Assembly (NCBI RefSeq): GCF_014841115.1
Contig: NZ_JACYTP010000009.1
Span: 147,917-211,916 of the forward strand
Source: Photobacterium arenosum
Lineage (GTDB): Bacteria; Pseudomonadota; Gammaproteobacteria; Enterobacterales; Vibrionaceae
Length of the DNA: 64,000 bases
Reading direction: 5' to 3'
Numbering within the stretch: position 1 is the first letter of the stretch; each line of letters begins with the position of its first letter. Shown one piece after another: positions 44,044 through 54,163 of the stretch. Under the pieces are notes generated by a model that saw nothing but the letters and a program-made list of their open reading frames with translations, was not told the origin of the DNA and did no database searches. A program made the position numbers and the translations under genes.

Positions 44044-44796
44044 TTATTCTTCGACTGTGTACAGAATGGTGTCATCACTGGTAATCAGCAGGTAGGTATC
44101 CCCTGGCTCCAGGTTAGGTAAACAAAGATCCAGTTGCTGCGGATCTACCACCTCGCCGTCCTGACCTTTGGTCGCTGAAATTTCAAACTTATCACCACAA
44201 CTTGCCATCAATATGGTTGACGAGACTTTACCTGCAGCAACATTGGTTGAGCCAGTGGCTGTGGCTGACTGGTAATCAATTTTGATGTCTGTGTTGGTAA
44301 AGACTCTGAACCCGTACTGATCATCCGGTACGTCATCGTCGTTATCGCGTCGGATAGAGGTCACTCTGAAGCTATTGGTGGTTTCCCCATCCAGCCAGAC
44401 AATCGTCCACCAGTCCTCACCATTGTTGAGCAGGGTATTTGTCTGCGCCGGTTCTTCTTCCAACTGGTATTTGGTGTCCCAGATACCAATGGAGACAGGC
44501 TGGGCTGAACTGCCGCCCCAACGGTGCATATACTCGCGATGTGTGCTGTCGCTGATCGGGCCTCCTTGCATATTACCTGTGGTGAACAAACTGGTAGTGC
44601 TCGCATCTGAGCCGTTTTGCACAAATACATTCACTTGCTCGCGGGCTGTATTGACGAAGGTCAGTCTGGCCTGGTGTTCAAGCTGACCGCTGCCACCTGA
44701 TGCATCGCCAGAATCACTGCCTGAGCCGCCACCACAGGCAGTCAGCGTTACAATAATTCCCAGATTAAGCGTAAAACCCCAAAATGGCTTATTCAT
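44044..44796 (-). CDS. Lipoprotein of unknown function
   Basis: 250 residues. A lipoprotein signal with lipobox TLTACGGG (Cys at about 21) is followed by a Gly/Ser/Asp-rich linker. The mature part is beta-rich with many Trp/Asp (WWTIVWLDGETTNSF) and two late Cys. The start FVNTAREQVNVFVQNG resembles DUF4397-type surface domains, but only loosely. Single gene, minus strand. No function can be assigned. Confidence 0.7.
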   Translation of the reverse strand: MNKPFWGFTLNLGIIVTLTACGGGSGSDSGDASGGSGQLEHQARLTFVNTAREQVNVFVQNGSDASTTSLFTTGNMQGGPISDSTHREYMHRWGGSSAQPVSIGIWDTKYQLEEEPAQTNTLLNNGEDWWTIVWLDGETTNSFRVTSIRRDNDDDVPDDQYGFRVFTNTDIKIDYQSATATGSTNVAAGKVSSTILMASCGDKFEISATKGQDGEVVDPQQLDLCLPNLEPGDTYLLITSDDTILYTVEE

Positions 44797-45014
44797 TTGC
44801 CACCTCTAGTTGGATTAATTTATTCCTTTCTCAGTAAGCATATTTCAACGATTGGAGCTTTTTTGAGTAATAAGGGGGGCGCAGAAAAGTTTTCATTAAT
44901 TAGTTCAAATTGCGAGGTTTTTTCACTCTCAAAGCTGAGACACGCTGTCTGGCGGCGGGATAATGCATGCACTCAGCAAATCGGGAGGAGAAATATTCGT
45001 GACGCAGGAAAACC

Positions 45015-45045
45015 ACTAAACCATAGTTTGACACTATGGTTTAGT
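45015..45045 (-). terminator. Perfect hairpin downstream of ppsR
   Basis: ACTAAACCATAG-N7-CTATGGTTTAGT, 12-bp perfect arms, about 45 nt after the ppsR stop on the minus strand, followed there by GGTTTTCC. Likely the end of the ppsR transcript. The remaining 44797-45014 shows no gene. Confidence 0.6.
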
Positions 45046-45087
45046 TAATGGCGTAGTTAATTTTATAACATTATCAATACTATTTTA

Positions 45088-45921
45088 TTAACACATTCTG
45101 CGTTTCAGGCCGCTGATATCCAGCAACCGGGTTGAGATCTCTTCAACCGACAGAGAGGTGGTGTTGAGATAAGGGATCGCTTCGCGGCGGAACATGGCCT
45201 CTACTTTTGACAACTCACTTTCACATTGCCCTTCACTGGCATACTGGCTGTTGGCGTAGCGCTCATTGCGTATGGTGACAAGGCGCTCTGTATCTATGGT
45301 TAAACCGTATGTTTTGTAACGATAAGGTTCAATCCCTTTGGGTAGTCTGAGGCTGTTCATATCGTCAGCTATGAAGGGGTAGTTCACTGCACGAATGCCA
45401 AACTGCATGGCCAGATAGAGGCTGGTAGGGGTTTTGCCACATCTTGATACGCCAAGCAGAATAATATCGGCCTTATCCAGGTTACTCAGGGATATTCCAT
45501 CGTCATGAGCCAGGGTGTACTCGATGGCTGCGATCCTGTCCTGATAGCTTGCCACATCACGGCTGATGCTGTGTGAGCGGCCCAGCATGGCATTGGGTTG
45601 CATGTTCAAATCTTTACTCAGAGGTTGCACCAGAGCGTCAAGCACATCATACAATTTGGCCTGACATTGATTAATAACGGCTTTTACTTCAGGCAGAACG
45701 ATGGAGTAAAAAACCAGTGGCTCGATGCCGGATACCCGATGAGCTTCATCAATTTTTTCTTTGACTTGCTGAGCGCGTTCAACCGACTCAACAAAAGGCA
45801 GTGTGGTTTGGCGAATCTCGAGGTTAAATTGACCGAGTACGGCATGCCCAAGTGTTTCAGATGTAATCGCTGTACCGTCAGAAACGTAAAACACATCACG
45901 AAAATCAGATTTGCGGCGCAT
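45088..45921 (-). CDS. ppsR: PEP synthase regulatory protein (bifunctional kinase/pyrophosphorylase)
   Basis: DUF299-family enzyme of 277 residues that switches PEP synthase off by ADP-dependent phosphorylation and on by Pi-dependent dephosphorylation. The N-terminus RDVFYVSDGTAITSETLGHA and the P-loop-like GVSRCGKTPTSLYLAMQ (about 152-168) are diagnostic. Divergent from ppsA, the usual arrangement in gammaproteobacteria. Confidence 0.95.
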   Translation of the reverse strand: MRRKSDFRDVFYVSDGTAITSETLGHAVLGQFNLEIRQTTLPFVESVERAQQVKEKIDEAHRVSGIEPLVFYSIVLPEVKAVINQCQAKLYDVLDALVQPLSKDLNMQPNAMLGRSHSISRDVASYQDRIAAIEYTLAHDDGISLSNLDKADIILLGVSRCGKTPTSLYLAMQFGIRAVNYPFIADDMNSLRLPKGIEPYRYKTYGLTIDTERLVTIRNERYANSQYASEGQCESELSKVEAMFRREAIPYLNTTSLSVEEISTRLLDISGLKRRMC

Positions 45922-46142
45922 AATAAGTTGAGTCCTTTAGATGATCCTGTAACGATTGAGGCCAACATACAATTTATAACTATAACCCTACAGGGTAAGT
46001 GTTCTGCTGAGCAAGGTTTTGCCAGCAGTTTGTCTCGAACGGTTACTATTCTGAAGCAAGTTTTTTTTTGAATGCTAAAGCAATCGTTTCCGTTAAGAGT
46101 TTGCCCACACTATACAGCTGATCCAATACAAGGAGACTTCCC

Positions 46143-48506
46143 GTGCAACAGAATGTTGTTTGGTATGATGCTTTATCAATGAACGACGTTGATAAAGTTG
46201 GTGGTAAGAACGCATCGCTGGGCGAAATGGTCGCCAATCTTGCGAATGCTGGCGTGAAAGTACCTAACGGTTACGCAACAACATCTTATGCATTCAACCA
46301 GTTTCTGGAAGCCAATAACCTGAATGATCGTATTTACGATCTGCTGGATACGCTGGATGTCGATGATGTGAACGCGCTGAAGCAGGCGGGTGATACTATC
46401 CGTAAATGGGTGTATGAAGCACCGTTGCCAGCCGACCTTGAGCAGGACATTCGTCAGTGCTACAAGGAACTGGGTGAAGGTGACGAGATGTTGTCCGTCG
46501 CTGTACGCTCTTCTGCAACCGCTGAAGACCTGCCAGATGCCTCATTCGCAGGCCAGCAGGAAACTTTCCTCAACGTTCGCGGTATCGATTCAGTTTTCGA
46601 AGCCGTGAAACACGTATTTGCTTCTCTGTTTAACGACCGTGCTATCTCGTACCGTGTTCACCAGGGTTTTGACCATAAAGGTGTGGCACTGTCTGCGGGT
46701 ATTCAGCGCATGGTACGCTCTGATAAAGCCTCTTCCGGTGTGATGTTTACACTGGACACTGAATCTGGCTTTGATCAGGTCGTGTTCATCACTTCTTCTG
46801 TAGGTCTGGGTGAAATGGTCGTGCAAGGCGCGGTTAACCCGGACGAATTCTACGTACATAAACCTACCTTGGTTGCCGGTAATCCTGCCGTCGTTCGCCG
46901 TACTCTGGGCTCTAAGCTTCAGAAAATGATTTACGGTGAAGGTAAAGCCCTGGGTACACAAGTTGTTATTCAGGACACAACCGCCGAAGAGCAAAACAGC
47001 TTCTCCCTGACCGACGCCGAAGTCGAGGCTCTGGCGAAGCAAGCCATGATCATCGAAAAACACTACGGTCGTCCGATGGACATCGAGTGGGCGAAAGACG
47101 GTATTACCGGTGAGCTGATGATTGTTCAGGCGCGTCCGGAAACCGTTCGTTCCCGTGATGATGCCAATGTGATGGAGCGTTTCCACCTGAACGGCCAGGG
47201 TACATCTCTGGTTGAAGGTCGTGCTATCGGTCAGCGCATCGGTACCGGTGTGGTCCGTGTGGTGAATCATCTCGACCAAATGGATCAGGTACAGGCTGGT
47301 GATGTGCTGGTGGCTGATATGACTGACCCGGACTGGGAACCTGTCATGAAGAAAGCGGCTGCCATCGTGACTAACCGTGGTGGTCGTACTTGTCACGCGG
47401 CGATCATTGCCCGTGAACTGGGTATTCCTGCCGTTGTCGGTTGTGGTAACGCCACCGAGCTGCTCAAAGACGGCCAGATCGTGACAGTTTCCTGTGCACA
47501 AGGCGAAACGGGCTTTATCTACGAAGGTGAACTGGATTTCGAAATCCGCCGCTCTGAAGTGGACAACCTGCCTGAACTGCCACTGAAAGTCATGATGAAC
47601 GTGGGCAACCCGGATCGTGCATTCGACTTCGCCTGCATTCCAAACGAAGGTGTGGGTCTGGCGCGTCTGGAGTTCATCATCAACAAGATGATCGGCATTC
47701 ACCCGAAAGCGCTGCTGAACTATGACGCGCAATCGGACGAGCTGAAAGCTGAAATTGATCGCCGCATCGCTGGTTACTCCGACCCGGTTGAATTCTACAT
47801 TCAGAAACTGACCGAAGGGATCTCCACCCTGGCTGCCGCATTCTGGCCGAAGCGTGTGATTGTACGGATGTCAGACTTCAAATCGAACGAATACCGCAAT
47901 CTGGTTGGTGGTGTGAACTTCGAACCGGTTGAAGAAAACCCGATGATTGGTTTCCGTGGCGCATCGCGTTACGTGTCGCCTAAGTTCCAGGATTGTTTTG
48001 CACTGGAATGTGAAGCGATTAAACGTGTTCGCAATACCATGGGTCTGCGTAACGTTGAAGTGATGATCCCATTCGTGCGTACCGTGAGCGAAGCGGCTTC
48101 TGTAATTGACTTGCTGGCCAAATTCGATCTGCGTCGCGGCGAGAATGGCCTGAAAGTCATCATGATGTGTGAGCTGCCATCGAACGCGATTCTGGCCGAA
48201 GAGTTCCTGAAGTACTTCGACGGCTTCTCGATTGGTTCCAACGACATGACACAGCTGACGCTGGGTCTGGACCGTGACTCAGGTGAAATCGCCCACATGT
48301 TTGATGAGCGTAATGAAGCCGTGAAAGCCATGCTGTCGATGGCCATTAAAGCAGCCCGTAAAGCCGGGAAATATGTCGGTATCTGCGGTCAGGGCCCATC
48401 TGACCATGACGATCTGGCCGACTGGCTGATGGAGCAGGGCATCGATTCTGTTTCACTGAACCCGGATACCGTGGTGGAAACCTGGCTGCATCTGGGTAAG
48501 AAATAA
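46143..48506 (+). CDS. ppsA: Phosphoenolpyruvate synthase
   Basis: 787 residues (E. coli 792). Turns pyruvate and ATP into PEP, AMP and Pi in gluconeogenesis. A GTG start at 46143 follows AAGGAG. The N-terminal ATP-grasp region has [10 protein letters not shown] and [21 protein letters not shown]. The swivelling domain has the phospho-His in [21 protein letters not shown]. The C-terminal barrel has the catalytic Cys in GICGQGPSD. The codon use is strongly biased, as for a well-expressed gene. Regulated by the divergent ppsR product. Confidence 0.97.
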   Translation: MQQNVVWYDALSMNDVDKVGGKNASLGEMVANLANAGVKVPNGYATTSYAFNQFLEANNLNDRIYDLLDTLDVDDVNALKQAGDTIRKWVYEAPLPADLEQDIRQCYKELGEGDEMLSVAVRSSATAEDLPDASFAGQQETFLNVRGIDSVFEAVKHVFASLFNDRAISYRVHQGFDHKGVALSAGIQRMVRSDKASSGVMFTLDTESGFDQVVFITSSVGLGEMVVQGAVNPDEFYVHKPTLVAGNPAVVRRTLGSKLQKMIYGEGKALGTQVVIQDTTAEEQNSFSLTDAEVEALAKQAMIIEKHYGRPMDIEWAKDGITGELMIVQARPETVRSRDDANVMERFHLNGQGTSLVEGRAIGQRIGTGVVRVVNHLDQMDQVQAGDVLVADMTDPDWEPVMKKAAAIVTNRGGRTCHAAIIARELGIPAVVGCGNATELLKDGQIVTVSCAQGETGFIYEGELDFEIRRSEVDNLPELPLKVMMNVGNPDRAFDFACIPNEGVGLARLEFIINKMIGIHPKALLNYDAQSDELKAEIDRRIAGYSDPVEFYIQKLTEGISTLAAAFWPKRVIVRMSDFKSNEYRNLVGGVNFEPVEENPMIGFRGASRYVSPKFQDCFALECEAIKRVRNTMGLRNVEVMIPFVRTVSEAASVIDLLAKFDLRRGENGLKVIMMCELPSNAILAEEFLKYFDGFSIGSNDMTQLTLGLDRDSGEIAHMFDERNEAVKAMLSMAIKAARKAGKYVGICGQGPSDHDDLADWLMEQGIDSVSLNPDTVVETWLHLGKK

Positions 48507-48530
48507 GTACAAGTCAGCTAAGCTGAAATG

Positions 48531-48559
48531 AAAAAGCCCGCGCATGTCGCGGGCTTTTT
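48531..48559 (+). terminator. Rho-independent terminator after ppsA
   Basis: AAAAAGCCCGCG-CATGT-CGCGGGCTTTTT, 7-bp GC stem plus A/T arms with a T-run. Confidence 0.95.
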
Positions 48560-48598
48560 CATGCTTGTCCGTCTTGTCAGGCAAAGGGGATATCCGTG

Positions 48599-48830
48599 CT
48601 CAAAACACACTCGGATAGTTCCTCCCCCTTTTCAAGGGAGAGGCTAGGAGGGGTTACAAGGCACAGACGCCAAATATGTGCTCACTTCACGAACCCCACC
48701 CTGGCCTCGTTTTGCCAAGGAGAGGGAAATTTCGTACTCACAACACACTCGAATAGTTCCTCCCCCTTTTCAAGGGGGGAGGCGAGGTGGGGGCAACGCA
48801 CAAACGCTACATTTGTGATCACTTCGCGAC
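48599..48830. repeat. Cluster of interspersed palindromic repeats
   Basis: Two direct copies of about 90 bp (48599-48690 and 48738-48829) share ACACACTCG-ATAGTTCCTCC and a CCCCCTTTTCAAGGG stem. A third, inverted and more divergent unit (CCTCGTTTTGCCAAGGAGAGGG) lies between them. Each unit can fold as a GC-rich hairpin followed by a second arm (GGCTAGGAGGGG). A related unit lies after iutA at 62393-62430. This looks like a genome-wide REP or MITE family; no coding content. Confidence 0.8.
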
Positions 48831-48835
48831 CACCC

Positions 48836-50059
48836 TTAAACAACACTCACCGCCTCTTTTTCCTTCCGGCGGGTAAAGGCAATCCCGGCCACTAAAACCG
48901 CGAAGCCAATACAGACCCAAACCGGTAATTGCGGGAAAATGACAGCCGTACTGGCAAGTAAAGATGCCAGACCATAACCCAGGGTATGCGACATCGAAAT
49001 CAAGCCGGCGATCTTTCCGGGTTTTTCCGGGTTGGTTTGTGTTGCCATTGACGTATATGCCGGCACTAAAAGTGCAGCGCCTACGGAAACCACGACCATG
49101 GCGATAGTGAATACCCAGAAAGCCGAGTTGAGGAAAAGCACGAAACCAGCCAGCAGGGCAAAGCCGCCCAGCCGGTACATGGTGTCGATGTCCAGTTTCT
49201 TCTTTTTGATCACCAGCACCTGGGTCAACAGGGTAAACGCGGCGCTCAGAGTCAGCAGCAAGCCAATAGCCTGACTGATGTCATCTGTGGCCCACATGGT
49301 GATCGATTCAATTAAAGGCGACAGGCTGTATTGCAGCAAAGCAACAACCGTGCAAAGCAATAAACCTGTCAGTAAGAACGGCAGCAGCGTCATTTCCGGC
49401 AGTTTACGTGACTTGCCTGGCGGCGATGTTTTTTCTGAATCCGCTTTCGGCGTAAAAGCTGGTTTGGGCAGCCAGCAGGCGCCAAGCAAGGCAATCACTG
49501 GAAATGCGACCATCAGCATCAGTGGTGCATAGGTGTGCAGTTGTAAAGCGCCCATCGCCAGCAAAGGGCCAATCAGCCGTCCTGTGCTCAGCCCGATGCT
49601 GACGGATGTTATGGCTTGCAGGCGGTTGCCTTCACCGCACAGTAATATCGCCCAGTGCTGACTGGCCGGCACCATACCTGCCACAGTACAGCCGTAAATG
49701 ATACGCGCCACTATAAGCCCGGCCAGCCACAGGTAGGTTTGTTCGCTGAACTCATTGCTGAGGGCGGTGAAAATGAGTAGAAGCAGAAAACTGACCGCCA
49801 TTCCGGCTAACGCCTGAAGAACGACAGTTTTTGGCCCGTTCCGGTCACTGAAGCTGCCCCAGAAAGGTGCCGAAGGCAGAAACAGGAAACTGCCAATCGC
49901 AATCACAATCGACCAGGTGGGCAAGCCAAATGCGGAGTGTTCAACAAGAAAGGGAAGTGACACTAATAAACCATTTTGTCCGATGCCCATTAAGGCAGCG
50001 ATAAGCGCGATAAGGGTAAGGTGAAAGCGACGTTGTGTTCGGCTGGCATCGTGCGTCAT
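48836..50059 (-). CDS. MFS exporter, possible aerobactin exporter
   Basis: Inner-membrane transporter of 407 residues with 12 helices. The start at 50059 (MTHDASRTQRRFHLTL) has AGGACGGG; the frame to 50104 is a poorer choice. MFS loop motif is PFWGSFSDRNGPKTVV between helices 2 and 3. It is divergent from the ferric-hydroxamate transporter across a promoter with a Fur box. In E. coli aerobactin loci an MFS gene (shiF) neighbours iucA, so siderophore export is the best guess. Substrate not proven. Confidence 0.8.
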   Translation of the reverse strand: MTHDASRTQRRFHLTLIALIAALMGIGQNGLLVSLPFLVEHSAFGLPTWSIVIAIGSFLFLPSAPFWGSFSDRNGPKTVVLQALAGMAVSFLLLLIFTALSNEFSEQTYLWLAGLIVARIIYGCTVAGMVPASQHWAILLCGEGNRLQAITSVSIGLSTGRLIGPLLAMGALQLHTYAPLMLMVAFPVIALLGACWLPKPAFTPKADSEKTSPPGKSRKLPEMTLLPFLLTGLLLCTVVALLQYSLSPLIESITMWATDDISQAIGLLLTLSAAFTLLTQVLVIKKKKLDIDTMYRLGGFALLAGFVLFLNSAFWVFTIAMVVVSVGAALLVPAYTSMATQTNPEKPGKIAGLISMSHTLGYGLASLLASTAVIFPQLPVWVCIGFAVLVAGIAFTRRKEKEAVSVV

Positions 50060-50140
50060 GTTCCCGTCCTGACTGGAAATGAGTGTGAAAATCAGGTGAT
50101 ACAAAGCAAAGGAGAAGTGTTCTCGTTCTCACTTGAGATT

Positions 50141-50279
50141 AGTGATGGGTATCCTACATCTAATTAATGGTTGTGAAAACTATTATCATTAACAGTAGGC
50201 TGTGATAAAGTTCGTGCACTCTGTTGTGCAACACATTACCGCATTCATGTATCAACTCATTGACGCTGCCTTTGATGTG
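50141..50279 (+). repeat. Direct repeat, left copy (promoter and 5' end of fhuC-like gene)
   Basis: About 139 bp from the divergent promoter through the first 11 codons of the fhuC-like gene. It recurs at 62493-62632 in the same orientation with about 86% identity by eye. It contains the Fur box. Confidence 0.9.
50175..50193. promoter_or_regulatory. Fur box in the divergent promoter of the MFS and fhuC-like genes
   Basis: AAAACTATTATCATTAAC-type sequence with the ATTATCATTA core of the Fur consensus. It lies about 55 nt before the fhuC-like start and about 115 nt before the MFS start, so it may control both directions. Confidence 0.65.
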
Positions 50280-51014
50280 GACGGGAAACGGATTCTTCAT
50301 CCTACGTCACTGGCCTTTGAACCCGGAAAAGTCACGACTTTGCTCGGCCATAATGGTTGTGGCAAATCCACTCTGATGAAACTGCTCAGCCGGCAAAATG
50401 TGCCTGCTGCCGGGCAAGTTTTGCTCAAAGATCAGCCTATTCAGAAGTTTGACAGTAAGACATTTGCTCTCAATGTCGCTTATCTGCCTCAGCATCCACC
50501 GATCACAGATGGTGTGACAGTGCGCGAATTGGTGTGTTTTGGCCGGTATCCCTGGAAAGGTGCATTCGGTCGTTACAGCCAGCACGATTACCTGTTAGTC
50601 GATGAAGCGATTGAGAGAGTGGGGCTGGCCCACTTTGCTGATCGTTTTGTTGCTACCTTGTCTGGCGGTGAAAGACAACGGGCCTGGGTCGCCATGTTGC
50701 TGGCACAACAGAGCAAGTGTATTTTGCTGGATGAACCGACTTCTGCGCTGGATGTCGCCCACCAATATGAATTGCTGCATTTAATCAGGGAATTGAACCT
50801 CAGCCTTGGATTGACTGTCATCATGGTGTTGCATGATGTCAACATGGCAGCCAAGTTCAGCGACCACTTAATTGCTTTGCATTCAGGTAAAGTGATCGCA
50901 CAAGGGGCGCCAGAAGAGATGATGGCCCCTGATGTTCTCAAGAAGATATATGGCATGGAGCTGGCGCTGTTTTCGCATCCGCAAACCGGCCAACCGATCA
51001 GTTACATTCCATAG
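50247..51014 (+). CDS. FhuC-like ferric-hydroxamate ABC transporter ATPase
   Basis: 255 residues. The ATG at 50247 (MYQLIDAAFDVDGKRILHP) matches the FhuC N-terminus. A GTG at 50202 is open but adds an unlikely leader. Walker A is GHNGCGKSTL, the signature LSGGERQRAWVAMLLAQ, Walker B CILLDEPTSALD, and the switch is VMVLHDVNMAAKF. It powers uptake of ferric aerobactin with the next two genes. In other vibrios the same set is called matCDB or vatCDB. Confidence 0.9.
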   Translation: MYQLIDAAFDVDGKRILHPTSLAFEPGKVTTLLGHNGCGKSTLMKLLSRQNVPAAGQVLLKDQPIQKFDSKTFALNVAYLPQHPPITDGVTVRELVCFGRYPWKGAFGRYSQHDYLLVDEAIERVGLAHFADRFVATLSGGERQRAWVAMLLAQQSKCILLDEPTSALDVAHQYELLHLIRELNLSLGLTVIMVLHDVNMAAKFSDHLIALHSGKVIAQGAPEEMMAPDVLKKIYGMELALFSHPQTGQPISYIP

Positions 51015-51035
51015 CAATAAAAACAGGGAAAGACC

Positions 51036-51929
51036 GTGAGAAAGACTATCGCATTGCTTTTTACCGTACTGACTTTTCAGAGTCAGGCGATGACGATAAA
51101 GCACGAGTTAGGCGAAACAGAATTTACTGAGCCGCCTGAGAAAGTGGTGGCACTGGACTGGGCGCTGACAGAAACCGTGCTGAGTTTGGGGGTGATACCC
51201 GCAGGTGTCGCGGATAAAGACGGTTACCGTACCTGGGTAGGCGAGCCTGCATTACCCGATTCAGCGATGAATGTCGGCTCACGGCGAGAACCCAATCTGG
51301 AGTTGCTGGCAGAGATGCAGCCAGATGTTATCCTGGTCAGCAATCACATGAGCCCTGTCTATCAGCAGCTAAATGCCATTGCGCCGACACTGGTGTACAC
51401 CATTTACAGCGATTCGAAAACACCGCTTGCCAATGCCGTTAAGGTGACTCAGCAGTTAGGAAAAGTGCTGGGCAAAGAGCAAAGGGCGCAATCTGTTATT
51501 GAAACCGTATCGGCTCACCTCAAGCAAAACGGTGATAAAGTCCTTGCTTCTGAGGCAGGGCAAAAACCTTTGATGTTTGTTCGGTTTATCAATGATAAAA
51601 CCCTGCGTATTCACAGTGAAGGGTCTCTGACTCAGGACACTATTACGGCGATGGGGCTGAAAAACGACTGGCAGGAGCCGACCAATATGTGGGGATTCAC
51701 CACAGCCGGTATCGAAAAAATGGCTGAACATCAAAACACGAATGTGATGATTTTCGGCCCGTTGAAAGCGGATGAGCAAAAGAAGCTGATTCAATCACCA
51801 CTCTGGCAGGTGATGGCGTTTACCCGTTCGGATTCCGTTTATGAGTTGCCTGCGATCTGGACTTTTGGTGGTTTAGTCTCAGCGCAGCGCTTTAGCGATT
51901 TCATTACACAAGCATTGACACAGAACTAA
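51036..51929 (+). CDS. FhuD-like ferric-hydroxamate binding protein
   Basis: Periplasmic receptor of 297 residues from a GTG with AGGGAAAG. A signal peptide (about 1-19, ends near SQA) is present. FhuD-type helical-backbone fold: VVALDWALTETVLSLGV, NVGSRREPNLELLAEMQPDVIL, GFTTAGIEKMAEH and LPAIWTFGGLVSAQRF. It should bind ferric aerobactin and hand it to the fused permease. The stop overlaps the next ATG (TAATG). Confidence 0.9.
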   Translation: MRKTIALLFTVLTFQSQAMTIKHELGETEFTEPPEKVVALDWALTETVLSLGVIPAGVADKDGYRTWVGEPALPDSAMNVGSRREPNLELLAEMQPDVILVSNHMSPVYQQLNAIAPTLVYTIYSDSKTPLANAVKVTQQLGKVLGKEQRAQSVIETVSAHLKQNGDKVLASEAGQKPLMFVRFINDKTLRIHSEGSLTQDTITAMGLKNDWQEPTNMWGFTTAGIEKMAEHQNTNVMIFGPLKADEQKKLIQSPLWQVMAFTRSDSVYELPAIWTFGGLVSAQRFSDFITQALTQN

Positions 51930-53932
51930 TGCCGTCCCAGGTTACTTTGATGGATTCATTGCTGCGCTCGGGCCAACAAACCCGGCTGCTGTTGATTATA
52001 CCGGGCCTGATAGTCGTTATTGGCTATCTGCTCAATCTTACCGTGCCTTATTCGCAAGGGTTGCCATTACTCTGGGAAACGCTGCTCAATTACGATCCCA
52101 CCAATTACCAGCACATTATTGTTAACCTGACGTATTTGCCTCGCCTGGTGGTTGCGGTGTTATGTGGTTTTTCCCTGGCAGTTGCAGGGGCTGTCATGCA
52201 ATTTGTGTTACGCAACCCAATTGCATCGCCAACGACCCTGGGTGTGGCCTCTGGTGCCGAGCTGGGTATGGTACTGGGTATCTTGTTATTGCCGGCATCT
52301 TTAGCAACACCTTCATTTTTTCCTGCGTTTCTGGGGGGCTCTCTGGCTACAGCTCTGGTGTTTCTGCTGTCGGCTAAACGGGGGTTCGCGCCTGTTCATA
52401 TGGTACTGGCTGGCATGGTGATCAGCCTGTTTTTTGGTTCTGTCAATACCATGCTGTTACTGCTTCATGAGCAGACTTTGTCGTCTGTTTTTGTCTGGGG
52501 TGCGGGTACGCTGAATCAAAACGGGTGGGATACAGTCACGACTTTGCTGCCTATGACGCTCTTACCGCTGGCTGCTTTAATGTTATTGCAGCGCCCGTTA
52601 GCGTCTTTGCAACTGGGCGATGGCGTTGCTAGCTCGCTGGGTATAAACGTTAAACAGATTAAAGTGTTGTGTCTGGGGCTGGCCATTTTTATGACGGCAA
52701 GCGTGGTCAGCGAAGTAGGGCTGATTGGTTTTGTCGGCATCGTTGCACCAGCCGTTGCGCGTATGCTGGGTAGCCGGAAGTTGCATCAGAATATTCTGCT
52801 CAGTGGGGTGATTGGCTCGCTGATGCTGCTGCTGGCTGATCTCATCATTCAGCCATTCTCTGGTGTCGGCGGCGAGATGCTGCCAACGGGTGCCATGACC
52901 GCCTTGTTAGGTTCACCGTTTTTACTTTGGCTGCTGAGGCGAAAAACCTTACAGTCCGAGCTTAGAGCAAGGGATGAAAGTACTGCTCACTACCATCAGC
53001 GTGATTTTAAAAAGACCGTGCTGATTTTGTCTGTGTTTGCATCTTTATGCTTGATCCTGGCGATCACCGTGGGCCAGGGGCAGCAAGGCTGGTCCGTGAC
53101 TTTTACGGGCGCTGTCTGGGAATACCGTTTCCCCCGGGTGGCTGTGGCTCTGCTTGCGGGCATTGGTCTGGCACTGGCAGGTACGATTATTCAGCGTGTG
53201 ACAACCAACCCCATGGCAAGCCCTGAAGTCTTGGGTATCAGTTCAGGAGCCGCTCTGGCACTGGTTATCGGTGCATTGCTTGGTATTTCCGTTGAACGTC
53301 ATGAACAAGTCATGCTGGGTACGGCGGGGGCGTTGCTCGTAACTGCAGTTATCTGGTTGATGGGCAAGAAGCATCAGTTTGCACCTACGCAGACTTTGCT
53401 GACAGGTATTGCATTAAGTGCCGGCCTTGATGCTTTCCTGCGCATCGCGATGTCCTCGGGGCAGGATAATGTCCGCGCTTTGCTGACCTGGCTTTCAGGT
53501 TCCACCTATTTGGTTTCAGCTCAGGATGTCACCTTACTGGCTATCGGTGTCGGCGGGCTGCTGATAGTCACTTTGTCGCTGAGTCGCTGGATCGACCTGA
53601 TTGGGTTGGGTGAAGTCGGTGCAACCAGTGTCGGCCTGGATTGCCGGCGAGTCAGGCAGTTATTGCTGTTACTGGTTGCGGGTTTGACAACGCTTTGCAC
53701 TATCGTGATTGGTCCATTGAGTTTTGTCGGGTTACTTGCCCCGCATATGGCGCGCACCCTCAACCAGTACACGGCAAGCCGACAACTCATTGTTGCCTGT
53801 TTACTGGGTGGTTGCCTGATGATGGTTGCCGATTGGATAGGGCGAAACCTATGGTTCCCCTGGCAATTTCCCGCGGGCTTGCTCGCTTCAGTGATAGGCG
53901 GCGGTTATTTCCTGTATTTGATGCGAAAGTAG
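51929..53932 (+). CDS. FhuB-like ferric-hydroxamate permease, two fused halves
   Basis: 667 residues, about 20 helices: two FecCD-type units in one chain, as in E. coli FhuB. The first half has LPRLVVAVLCGFSLAVAGAVMQ, RNPIASPTTLGVASG and VGLIGFVGIVAPAVARMLG. The second half has FPRVAVALLAGIGLALAGTIIQ, TNPMASPEVLGISSG and IGPLSFVGLLAPHMARTL. Each half has its own ATPase-contact loop. A terminator follows. It completes the ferric-aerobactin importer. Confidence 0.93.
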   Translation: MPSQVTLMDSLLRSGQQTRLLLIIPGLIVVIGYLLNLTVPYSQGLPLLWETLLNYDPTNYQHIIVNLTYLPRLVVAVLCGFSLAVAGAVMQFVLRNPIASPTTLGVASGAELGMVLGILLLPASLATPSFFPAFLGGSLATALVFLLSAKRGFAPVHMVLAGMVISLFFGSVNTMLLLLHEQTLSSVFVWGAGTLNQNGWDTVTTLLPMTLLPLAALMLLQRPLASLQLGDGVASSLGINVKQIKVLCLGLAIFMTASVVSEVGLIGFVGIVAPAVARMLGSRKLHQNILLSGVIGSLMLLLADLIIQPFSGVGGEMLPTGAMTALLGSPFLLWLLRRKTLQSELRARDESTAHYHQRDFKKTVLILSVFASLCLILAITVGQGQQGWSVTFTGAVWEYRFPRVAVALLAGIGLALAGTIIQRVTTNPMASPEVLGISSGAALALVIGALLGISVERHEQVMLGTAGALLVTAVIWLMGKKHQFAPTQTLLTGIALSAGLDAFLRIAMSSGQDNVRALLTWLSGSTYLVSAQDVTLLAIGVGGLLIVTLSLSRWIDLIGLGEVGATSVGLDCRRVRQLLLLLVAGLTTLCTIVIGPLSFVGLLAPHMARTLNQYTASRQLIVACLLGGCLMMVADWIGRNLWFPWQFPAGLLASVIGGGYFLYLMRK

Positions 53933-53995
53933 CGTTTTCAGTCGATATCTAAGGTCACAGAGTGTGTTTTGGTAAAAAGCACTGCATTTGTTTCG

Positions 53996-54022
53996 AAAGC
54001 CAGCAATGATTGCTGGCTTTTT
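53996..54022 (+). terminator. Rho-independent terminator after the fhuB-like gene
   Basis: AAAGCCAGCA-ATGAT-TGCTGGCTTTTTT, a 7-bp GC-rich stem with a T-run. It separates the transport operon from iucABCD. Confidence 0.93.
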
Positions 54023-54113
54023 TACTTTTAGCTCAGTCAGATACCAAGTCTCAATAACAGAATTTGCCATATAAAAAATTCAAATAGAATTAACATAAAA
54101 GTATTGATTATGT

Positions 54114-54134
54114 TTTTGATAATCATTAGCATTT
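54114..54134 (+). promoter_or_regulatory. Fur box upstream of iucA
   Basis: TTGATAATCATTAGCATTTG matches the GATAATCATTA part of the Fur consensus and lies 30-50 nt before the iucA start. It predicts iron-repressed aerobactin synthesis. Confidence 0.75.
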
Positions 54135-54163
54135 GACGCAATTGTTAATGCAATGAGTTCATT

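Noticed and set aside
46590..47732. 380-residue minus-strand open frame inside ppsA
   Set aside because: Antisense shadow of a strongly biased, well-expressed gene; the translation has no family features and ppsA is intact.
48599..48830. Possible CRISPR array
   Set aside because: Repeat units are long, imperfect, palindromic and in mixed orientation with no regular spacers; no cas genes are present.
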